This document shows positions 1 to 64,000 of a stretch of DNA of 64,000 nucleotides, one piece after another. A program made the position numbers and the translations under genes. Source of the DNA: Rhea pennata (lineage: Eukaryota; Chordata; Aves; Rheiformes; Rheidae); NCBI RefSeq assembly GCF_028389875.1, contig NC_084663.1:11298666-11362665 (forward strand), given 5' to 3'. The notes beneath the pieces were generated by a model, which searched no databases, was not told the DNA's origin, and saw nothing but the letters and a program-made list of their open reading frames with translations. Position 1 is the stretch's first letter; every line of letters starts with the position of its first letter.

Positions 1-440
1 GGGCAGCCAGAGTGGGGTGATGCGGGGCGGATGAAGTGGGGCAATGCAGAGCTGGAGCGGGGCGATGCAGGGGCTGTTGGAGTGAGGCGATGAGAGGCAG
101 CTGGAGCTGGGTGATGCAGGGATGGCTGGAGTGGGGCAATGCAGGCATGGCCAGTGTGGGGCAAAGAGGGGCTGCTGGAGTGGGATGATGTGGGAATGGC
201 TGGAGAGGGGTGATACGGGGGTGGCCGGAGAGGGGTGATGCAGGGTGGCCAGAGTGGGGCAATGCGGGGATGGCTGGAACGGGGCAATGCGGGGAGGCTG
301 GAGCGGGGTGATGCAGGGATGGCTGGAGTGGGGCGATGTGGGGATGGCCGGCACTGGGCGATGCAGGGCAGCTGGAGTGGGATGATGCAGGGGTGGCTGG
401 AGCGGGGCAATGTGGGGCGGCTGGAGCGGGGCAATGCGGG
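1..440. repeat. GC-rich minisatellite, about 25-bp unit
   Basis: A tandem array of diverged units of about 25 bp, of the form GATGCAGGGATGGCTGGAGT plus GGGGC. The alternating blocks RATGYRGGG, TGGCTGGAG and TGGGGC recur roughly 17 times from the window edge to about 440. Copies differ by point changes and one- or two-base indels, so the array is old or degenerate. It abuts the CpG island and lies about 180 bp upstream of the HGF core promoter. The left boundary is outside the window. Open frames crossing it are products of the repeat and show no protein homology I recognise. Confidence 0.9.
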
Positions 441-619
441 GGCGGCCGCGGCTGCAGCCCCCGGCTCGGCGGGGCCCGGTCGGGGAGCGGCCCGGGCCGG
501 GGGGCGGCGGCGGGGAGGGATGCCGCGGCGGGAGCCCCCTCCCCGGCTGGCTGGCTGCAGGGCGGGAGAGGAGGCAGCCTCTGCTCCGTGCCGGGGAGGG
601 GAGGGGGAGAGGAGGCAGA

Positions 620-735
620 GAGGGGATGTTAAACAGTTTCTTACCGTAAGAGGGAGTTGGGACCCAGATCTTTCCAGTTAATCACACAACAAACTTAGAT
701 CATCGCAATAAAAAGCAGCGCGGCTCACTCTGCCT
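620..735 (+). promoter_or_regulatory. HGF: HGF core promoter
   Basis: A non-GC-rich block set inside the CpG island, about 90-200 bp upstream of the start codon. Seen: GTTAAACAGTTTCTTACCGT followed by AAG (near-palindrome CTTACCGTAAG at 640-650, C/EBP-like), then CCAGATCTTTCCAGTTAATC, ACAACAAACTTAG, and a TATA-like CAATAAAAAG at 706-715. From memory, the block closely resembles the mammalian HGF proximal promoter, which would mean strong conservation between bird and mammal. From the TATA-like box, transcription is inferred to start at about 730-745. The exact start cannot be seen from sequence. Confidence 0.75.
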
Positions 736-823
736 CCGCTAGTGACCGCCTGCGCGCGGGGTCCCTCCACGGAGCCGTCTCCGCTTCTCCTCCCTGCCGG
801 CCGCCGGGGGGGCCAGCGGCACC
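735..823 (+). other. HGF: HGF 5' UTR (approximate start)
   Basis: GC-rich leader of about 90 nt between the inferred start site and the ATG. It contains no upstream ATG. The start codon context is GGCACCATGT, with A at -3 (good) and T at +4 (forced by the conserved Trp2 codon). The 5' end is inferred from the TATA-like box and not directly supported. Confidence 0.6.
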
Positions 824-56154
<55,331 letters not shown>

Positions 56155-57759
56155 GTCAGAACTGAAAACCCTGCACACCTCAACAACTGCCATTCATAGA
56201 AGGGTTTGGACTGTGTGAAATTAATGTATAATGTAAAGATCAACAATTTTTAACTACTTGATAGTCAAGTTTGTTGAGCTTTTAATATTTATGGATTTTT
56301 TGGTGTGTTTTTTGTCTATCAGTGTTTTATAAATGTTGGAGTGACTTACAGTATATGCAAGTATGGTGACATATCTCCTGAAGATACTTGAATGGGTAAA
56401 CAATTTTGCAACGATCTTATTGCTGGAAGACAAGCAGTTTTGTAGAAATAGATCATATGACCTCTTTTATGCTGCTCTTCAGATTATCTTAGAAGGAGAA
56501 AGAATGAGCCTTATATTTCTCTCCATACGTGACAAAAGACCTACTGAGAGATATATGTATCAGTCAAGGACAGCGTATATGATTCTATTTCTCTTCCCAC
56601 ATTATGAGAGGTTAAAAGTTAGAATGTTTCATTAAAAAATAGTCTCTTTAAAAAGTTATCTTTTCATTTGTGACCAACTTTGATCAGCAGAGCTCTCATA
56701 GCTGTCAAAATCACTTCTACGTAGAGTTTATAGATTTTAGTTATGTACTTGGTCTCTTCAGTACATACATGGTCCCCTAAGAGATATCTCAAGAAACCCT
56801 CTGGATGAGGGAAGAGACATAGAAGCAGATTGGAAAATTATCAGTCATTTGTATAAAGGAAGCCCTAGAAATAATTGTGAGTTTACAGTGCAAAGAAGTG
56901 TGTTTCATAGGATTTGAAAAATTAATAGTAATTATCTACTGACAGAAATTTTTATTCTTAAAAGAAACTTTAGTCAAATATGCCCTAGTCTTTCTCAAAA
57001 GATGCGATTTATGAATTCAGCTGATTTTAGCAGAAAAAAAAGCAGAAAAAGGGACAACTGAATCTGGCCCACTGCTGAAAGGCTTGATACTGAGAAAATA
57101 TAGGATACCATACTTGTCTTTTCAGAGACATCAAATCTTTAATAAAATCCTATGAAAAATTTGTCAAAATATATCCTTTGTATAATTCCTTTCAGGTTAA
57201 TAAAATTATTGCAGGGACTGATATGATCTTGTGTGTAACAAGGAAAACACCACTAATAATTTAGTAGCTTGTGTTTCCTGTCCATATGTAGAACTATCAT
57301 TTTCCTTTCTGCTCATAGGGAAAAGGAACAAATAATCAGCATCTATGAAAAGTGTTTGTTCTCCTCGAGACTCTTGCTTATATGAGTGGAAGCATTATAC
57401 GATTAGCAGACGGCGACGTTTCATGATAGATACAATCAATTACTCTGTAATTTCTGGAAAATTTATAAAATAGATATCCAATTGTAATTTTTACTACTGT
57501 ACATGTAATTTCAAAAGTAACTGCACTGTTACTAAATTTGTGAGCTATGTAATTGTATATGTATGCAGTAGCAAATTGTAAGGTATGTACCATGTATGAC
57601 TGCATAGCCGCTAAAACGTCAGTGGTGTAGATATATAAAAGAATGTTTCATTATGTTCAGATGATGCAGGGTTGAGTTCTGCCCTGGCAGAAAGTAACCA
57701 TGTAAGGGGAACTGCCATGGGAGGCAGCCCTGATGTCAACTCACCAAATTATTTTCTTC

Positions 57760-57860
57760 AGCAGTGCACTTTGACTTCAGTGGGACTTAAATACGCTTAC
57801 GTATCCTGGTGAACTGGGATGAGTTTCAGCCCGTGCTTAAGTGGCTTACAGAGATTGATG
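57760..57860. repeat. Probable ancient amniote repeat in 3' UTR
   Basis: TTGACTTCAGTGGGACTTAA (57771-57790), then ATACGCTTACGTATCCTGGT and later CCGTGCTTAAGTGGCTTACA, follows the recurrent pattern TTGACTTCAATGGGACTTAA...GTGCTTAAG that I recall from an old dispersed amniote element. Family name not assigned. Confidence 0.5.
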
Positions 57861-58407
57861 TCAAGCATCCAAAAGATTCTACTGGCACATAAAAAGAAGT
57901 GTTTCAGTAAGCAGAGCTTCTGAAATCCCTTCTGATGTAAATAGACTCCTTGGACAAGATGTGACTTCTCTGTACAGGGGATCTGAGGTTGTGGATGCTA
58001 CATGGATAATCTGTCTTGATCTCTTCTGACTGCCTCTGAGGGCTTTCTGCTCCTTTTGGTCTCTCTTATTCACCAGGCCAGAACAGGGCAGGATTTAGCC
58101 TGTTATATTTACAGTTAATTATTGCCATGTATGTAAAGAGTATATTCTTACTATACACTGACTATATCTTATTGAAGGGATTGACTTTTTAAAAGAGACT
58201 TTTAAAAACTCCAAGTGAGTTTTTTTTTTTTCAGTCACAAGTAGAATGTGGATAAAATATATGATTCCATGTTCACTCTTCGTATTCTAAGAATTGTTAT
58301 GTGCTCACTGTATTATATTTTCAGGCATTTTGTTATGTCTATCTAAAAAAAATGAATCCTAAAGTATTTTAGTTATAAGCTTCTGCTGTGCAGAAGACTG
58401 TGATTTT

Positions 58408-58432
58408 TATATATATATATATATATATATAT
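58408..58432. repeat. (AT)n microsatellite in 3' UTR
   Basis: Twelve or so AT units after TTTTT. Confidence 0.95.
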
Positions 58433-58829
58433 GATAAAAAATACTGTTTTTTGTTAGACAATGTGTAAGGATTTTTACCTGTTTGTTCTGGGCAGTGCCT
58501 CAGTAAAATAAGTTGTGCAGAGTTGATGCTCCAGAACTTAACATGTTTGTATGCACTTGCTTATCAGATACTCTTGCTCCCCCTGTCTCAGTATGGAGGG
58601 CACACGAGACTCTGGAGAGCAAGGGAAGAGAAGAATAATGGTATGTGGTAATGAATTTGTACTTCATTTATTCCTGTGAATATTTCTTGTTGGTACCAAT
58701 GGTACTGTAGCAGGCAACTGTTATAACTACAAGATTCTCTTAAAAAAGGATGCTCTACAGATATTTCTTCATTTTTCTGACATTTTTCTTTCTATAATAA
58801 CAGGGGAACTTGATCTAGTGCCCATCTAA

Positions 58830-58875
58830 ATTTCTGGAAAGCCTCTTAGTGTCTTCAGTGGGATTTGGACTTTAC
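58830..58875. repeat. Probable ancient amniote repeat in 3' UTR
   Basis: AGTGTCTTCAGTGGGATTTG followed by GACTTTAC resembles TTGACTTCAATGGGATTTGGATCAGG of the same old family. Short and diverged. Confidence 0.35.
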
Positions 58876-59404
58876 TTTGTATATTTGATTTTTGTTCATA
58901 TTATAAGAGAGTAATTGAGTGAGAAGGCTACAGAAATCAAATTCTTACCTGAGGACATTCTTAAACTCCATTGTTTCATCTTTATTTTCTTTGCTGCAAC
59001 TGGCCCATGGATGTGGAAAGTGCAATAACTGGATGCAAAATTTCAGAATTAAGACCTAAGACCTGACTGCACCACTGAAGTTAATTTGACTTTATGATTG
59101 ATTTTCTCTGGGCATTGGAACGGGTTGATAGTTCTTCCATTCATTAATGATTGTTTTTCCCTAAAAGAATATTTTTCCCTATCTCGTTTTCTTTCGTAAA
59201 CCTCATGACCCTCAGAGAAACTATAGCTCTCATTGGGAATGTACTGATCTAGATTTTTGCTGCTGCTGCTGAAATCTTCGTCTCTAGTTTAAGATTACAA
59301 TTCTCCGAGGCATCCTGCAGACCCTTCCCAAGGGCAATGCCATTGTACTTGACAGAGCTACTTACACGAGTTAAGAGTTTCAGATGAGGGTCCAAATTTA
59401 TCTC

Positions 59405-59490
59405 TGAGGGTCAGAATCTACTCAGGCAAAATGTCCCTTGAAATCAGTGAATGTGATTGTCGAAAGAACAGGGGCTGAAATTTGCCCAGT
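59405..59490. repeat. Probable ancient amniote repeat in 3' UTR
   Basis: ACTCAGGCAAAATGTCCCTT then GAAATCAGTGAATGTGATTG and GGGGCTGAAATTTGCCCAG follow the pattern ACTCAGGCAAAACTCCCATT...GAAGTCAATGGGAGT...CAGGATTTGGCCC. The arrangement is collinear over about 80 bp. Confidence 0.5.
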
Positions 59491-60014
59491 GCTTTTCCCT
59501 GCGGCCATGCACTGAACTACTCTCGACCTTGTACGTCAAAAACGCAGAGTCTGGACTCCACAGCAAGTGCAACAGCAGGTCGGGCTTTATTTCCCTGCTT
59601 TTGGAAGGCTGGTTATAAACCAGCTGACCCCTGCTGGAACCTGTATAAAGCCTATTGGATTGGTTGTTAAGTGTTGTTTCCTTATCAATGATTTTCTTCC
59701 TCCCTCATGTGCACTGGTGTATTATTGTTTTATGAATGTTGGGGCTGCTGGCAGGAACTGACATGGCTTTTTACCCTAAACCTTTGCAGTGTTCCTTTTT
59801 AGATATGCTCTTGGGCATTTATGCATGATGTGGGATCCAACTTCAGGGAGCTGTCTGGGGAATTCAGTGTATGATAAAAGTATTTTTTTGTATTTAAGTG
59901 GGAAAAAATAATGTTCCCACTAGATACAACTAGCTGAATGCCTAATAAAAGGGGAACACTGTGGTTATAACTTGTAGTACAAACATTCTGTAATTAACTG
60001 TATCTTCATTAGTT

Positions 60015-60065
60015 AATAAAGTTGGTATTTTTGTAACCTTGTTTACTCTTATGATTCTTAATAAA
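60015..60065 (+). terminator. HGF: HGF distal polyadenylation signals
   Basis: Two canonical AATAAA hexamers, 60015-60020 and 60060-60065. Cleavage is expected about 15-25 nt after the second, near 60075-60085. Beyond this the sequence loses any link to the gene. Confidence 0.8.
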
Positions 60066-61739
60066 GTATTTTATAAAAAAAAAACCAGTGACCTAATCAG
60101 TATTATATTTCTTATCTAAGGTTTGGAACTTTATCGCTAGGGGCAGAAATAGCTGTACCTTGGAAAAACGGGCAACTCCCAATCCTAATTTCGGTTAGGA
60201 ATTTTAGAGTACAGAGGAAGGAGAACTGATACTGATCACATCTTCTTCATGCATCTGATAGCAATTCCATGCACGCAATGGAAAACACACCCAGATCCAG
60301 GATCTGGTCCTGCGGAGCTGCCTGGGGCCTTCCTGCTGGAATTCTGCATGGAAAATGGCCTAAACATATTGTGGAGAGACAAAATTTGGAATGGAAGTGT
60401 CAATTAACTGAAACGGGAGCTTATTCAGAGTTTATTCAGCATTTGCCAAGAGGCTTGTAACTCTTTACAACTTTATTATCAGCGGCTTGACATTTTAAGT
60501 ATTTCTCTTAATGTACTTAATTACATTTCAAGAAAGCACTCCCTCGATTATGCCACTTAATACTGCTGGCGGAACATAAGCGGATACAAAAGGGAACTGC
60601 TCCTCACACAAATCTAGGAGCTACTACTGCCACCACTATGACTGCTGATATTAAAACCAAATAATGGAGCTAGTTAGCAAAAAAGAAAACAAGGAAACCC
60701 CTTACTGCTAGATTAGTTTCTTTGGCTGTTCTCATGTAATGCAAGGGATACTAAGTTTGTTACTCAGTTTTCATTATTCAGCCCATTCAAAGTTCTGAGT
60801 ATTTTTGGTTACACTAGAAACTTGAGGATTTAAATCTATATTTGCTAGCACCTCCATCTGTATTAAATATGAAAGTGAATCATTTTTCAGATATTCTTAT
60901 GAAAAGAATGTTTGAAGTCTGATTCAGAATATTCTGTGGTAAAATTATCTTCCTTTTTGTTTGTAGTTCAAAACAGGGATTTTCTAATTCACATATAAAA
61001 TCAGTGGATTTTATCAGCAACTACTGAAATCTATGGTAAATTTGCCAACAACTTCAACAACGCAGGAATACTTCCAAAGTTATACAGAACTGGAAATATT
61101 CCGTATATCTTGTTACAGTTCTACCTTTGAAGTATAAAGGATGTTCGGGTGACCTGACTACCTCCTGAGAACTGTGAGAATTAACTGCTTGCACAATTTT
61201 TGCACAACAAAGGTCTACAAAGAGTCATTGCCTGCATATTAAATTCTCCTATTGGCTTTATTAAATTCTCCTGTTATGGCTTTATCTTTTGTAGTTACAA
61301 GAACACTGTATTCTGTAGATGAAAAATGATGAAAACCCACATAGATGCTCACTGCTTGTTTTCTGCACTTTTTTATTTAGCAAGCCCCATGTAAACAGGA
61401 CAGGCCATTTAGCAGAGTTCAGTTGTGCATCAACCCTGCCTTTAAAGTACCGATTTCTGGATAGCTATGTTCCAGTAAAAATCATTTGCAATAAATAGGA
61501 AAGAAAACAGCTGGGAGGAAAAAGGCAAATCATAAAAAGATTAATACCAAAGTAAGCCCTAAAATGAACAGATTAAAAAAAAAATGTGGTCTCAGTTTTT
61601 ATAAAATTAGATATACAGTATGAAAAGCTGCAATAGAATAGCTTAGTAGCCTTAGCTTTGTGAAAACTAATTTAGTTTGGTGCAGAACACTTTTGAAGGT
61701 ACAAGGACTTCTCCATAAGGAAACAGAGGATAGAAGTGC

Positions 61740-61802
61740 AAGTTGTGCTTCTGGATCTGAGGACCTGATCCCACTTGCATTGAAATCACTGCCAAAGTCC
61801 AT
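61740..61802. repeat. Probable ancient amniote repeat fragment
   Basis: GAGGACCTGATCCCACTTGC followed by ATTGAAATCACTGCCAAAGT CC resembles CCTGATCCCACTTACATTGA AATCAATGGCAAAACTCC of the same old family. Confidence 0.45.
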
Positions 61803-63550
61803 CAGGTAATTAGTCCATCAGGTAACAGGTAAGTCCTAAAGTCTCCTTCTTAGCCCCTTGGGCTTTCTCATGGGACTGCATAGATCCTGACTTAGGGCAA
61901 GTTTAGAGAGCAGAGCATGGTCCTGAGTGGCAGATAGGTAAATACTTTTCCTTAAACCTGGGCATTTAAGTTTCACTGAAGCCTATCAGCTTCGTTCAGT
62001 CAGAGAGTGCTGTTGAATATACAGTTAGTCACTTGCTTTCTATTCAATGATTTCTCATTAAAATAAACAAAAAACCTCACAATCATGAATGATGCAGTTA
62101 GCATTAATGTAAATTTTTATGCTCATAATTACACATTCCTTAGGGTAAAAAAATCTCTTTGTCATTATTGTACTTTAGAGCGTAAGAGATTTTGGAGTTT
62201 GCCTGAGGTTTCTCAAGTTTTGGCTGTTTAAGATAGTGTTGCCCTTGAATGGGTTATTTAAAACAATATTTTACTGGGAGAAAAGCTATATAAAAGAATG
62301 AAATTCGTAGTAATTTATTAAAATAAGGCAGGAAATATGGTGTTAGTGGCACACATTGGATGAGATAGATTAGTCCAGTATAAACCCCAGTTGAGTGAGG
62401 TTTTGCCTTGAATAATACATGAGTTTATAGCATCTAATACAGTTCAGATTATATTAATTGAAAACTTTTCCATCTGGTTTTCTTTTTTTGAGGATTAATG
62501 TCAGTATGATATACAAACTGAGGAAACGTACACTTATATCAATGTTGCTGTTACAAACCCTGTCAACAATAGTCTCATGTCTTGGGTGTAAATGTGCCAT
62601 CTGCTGTTCATCCATGAGTTTAACAGTACTGTAACTGCGTAACAGTTATATAACAAGTCTATGTTTCTGCTGGTAAAGCCTCCACATAGCCTCAAGTTTT
62701 GCTGTTAAGGATGTTCAGAATACGACTCTGAAGAATACCTGTAATGAGTGAAAACTCATTGCAGTCCTGGATGCCAGTTTGTAGGCATCAGACTACAAGT
62801 TCTCCATGCTTGTGTACTGAACCTCCACCAGGTACCTCAGTGCAGGGGCAGGGTTGTGCTGGTGAGCTAAACACCCCACAAGCACCTTCCAAACCGACAA
62901 GGACTCGCTTCCCCAGGGAGGTGCTCTGCAGCCCTCTATACCAAATGCACAGCCTACCGCTTGATGTAACTGAGCACAAGAGCACAGATTACACACTCAC
63001 ACATACACACACATGTGTGCCTTCAGAGTGTTATCTAGGTGACTAATTTGTGACTGCTTTTGGCAATATGTTATATAGTCCACATGGATCCTTCAAGAGG
63101 AGGATTGCATCTGTGGATTTTCCCTGTGCCTCCAAGCTGCATGGACTAGAGGGCCTTGGTGGAAGAACAAGACATCCTGAGAAGAAAAGTCTACCTACCA
63201 GGAGCAGTTATTCCACTTCCAATAACCAAGCATTACAAGTGTAAGCTTAGTGGTGACAACTGCCTATATGAATTTTTCAAACCCAATTTGCATATTTATG
63301 ATGGCAGACCTCTGTACTATAGGGGACAGAAGCCTGAACTTCAGAGATTACGTCCCAGCCTTACCCTCAGTTGATTTTGTTAGCTATTACTAGGCCTAAC
63401 TCCCACTATACTTTGCCTAATAGTGTAACTGAGCAGTGCTGGTGTTGCTATGGTCTGCATAGCTGATGCACTGAACAGAGCACTTTTACTCATGCTTCAC
63501 ATGAGCTGGATCCAAACCAACCTGTTCATTTTTACACAGTGGCAGCCTAT

Positions 63551-63551
63551 G

Positions 63552-63592
<41 letters not shown>
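63551..63592. repeat. (CT)n(GT)n microsatellite
   Basis: About 12 CT units run into about 8 GT units, followed by TATATATAC. Confidence 0.97.
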
Positions 63593-64000
63593 ATATATAC
63601 ATAGATATTTTGCTTAAAGGAATACTTCAACCCTGTCAGTGATGTTTGTTGTCCTGGAAGCAGACAAATAGATATGATTAGCATTCAGCCAGCTATATAC
63701 TGGTTTGGACTCACCAGTGCAACTCTACTGTGTGTGTGAAGGCCCTCAAAGTTACCTACTAAAAAGCTCACCCTTAGCTTTTATGGAGCACAAACCTTAT
63801 TGGGAATCAACACCAATCATCTGCATCCACAGTGCTTACAAATGCTGCAAAGGCTCTTGGGGCATTCTGGATGCTTTTTTTCCCTTTCATTCCACTTTAA
63901 TTTTGTTTGCTACCACCAGTTGCAGACCTTAGAGTTAAAGCTGGCTTTGGGGCACTGCTTCATACGTGTACACACATATCCATTGTCTTTCCATTCAGGA

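Larger units (their letters stand above)
56155..60080 (+). other. HGF: HGF 3' UTR (about 3.9 kb)
   Basis: AT-rich, no conserved open frame, ending at paired poly(A) signals near 60060. With the coding part and leader this predicts an mRNA of about 6.2 kb, fitting the 6-kb class of mammalian HGF transcript. Earlier AATAAA copies (about 57133-57138, 57199-57204 and 59943-59948) could give shorter messages. It contains an AT microsatellite (58408-58432) and at least three probable ancient repeat fragments. Many ATTTA pentamers are present, but their significance cannot be judged by eye. Confidence 0.85.
60090..64000. other. Intergenic region downstream of HGF
   Basis: 3.9 kb of mixed, mostly AT-rich sequence with no recognisable exon, RNA gene or promoter. 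Open frames of up to 100 codons (for example 62744-63046) have no known domain, splice-consistent structure or conserved motif. It contains one probable ancient repeat fragment (61740-61802) and a CT/GT microsatellite (63551-63592). Confidence 0.8.

Noticed and set aside
235..681. 148-codon open frame over the minisatellite
   Set aside because: Its repetitive protein simply translates the 25-bp repeat.

Overview
The window carries one complete vertebrate gene, hepatocyte growth factor (HGF, scatter factor), on the + strand. It runs from its promoter (about 620-735) through 18 coding exons (824-56154) to a long 3' UTR ending near 60080. I placed all 18 exons by reading splice sites and keeping phase across every junction. 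The joined coding sequence is 2175 nt including the stop and encodes 724 residues. In order these are a signal peptide, an N (PAN/apple-like) domain, four kringles, a linker with the Arg-Val activation site, and a serine-protease-like domain whose catalytic His and Ser are replaced by Gln532 and Tyr673 while Asp578 is kept. Almost all other open reading frames in the window are chance frames in introns, GC-rich islands or low-complexity tracts.

The organism is most likely a bird, or at least a sauropsid. It has small-to-medium introns, CR1 LINE copies with the typical octamer-like 3' end (one with a 379-codon reverse-transcriptase remnant), and old amniote repeats. The protein resembles mammalian HGF but has several lineage-specific changes. 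I cannot name the species.

Layout. 1-440: a GC-rich 25-bp minisatellite. 430-1470: CpG island containing the conserved core promoter and exon 1. 900-12635: intron 1. 12636-18446: exons 2-4 (N domain and first half of kringle 1). 18447-24026: intron 4, with a 160-bp CTTTTT tract, the CR1 LINE and a small CpG patch. 24027-30891: exons 5-7 (rest of kringle 1, kringle 2). 38546-44674: exons 8-11 (kringles 3 and 4). 46820-47429: linker and activation site. 50139-56154: the protease-like beta chain, with an unexpected CpG island inside intron 16 (about 52480-53230). 56155-60080: 3' UTR of about 3.9 kb. 60090-64000: intergenic, no gene seen.

Points of interest are the orphan CpG island in intron 16, a conserved tandem acceptor at exon 5 that would give the five-residue-deleted isoform, Gly671 to Arg beside the pseudo-catalytic tyrosine, two two-residue insertions at exon starts, a lost heparin-contact lysine, extra N-glycosylation sequons, and repeats embedded in the promoter flank and 3' UTR. 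Comparisons with human HGF are from memory, since no alignment could be run.
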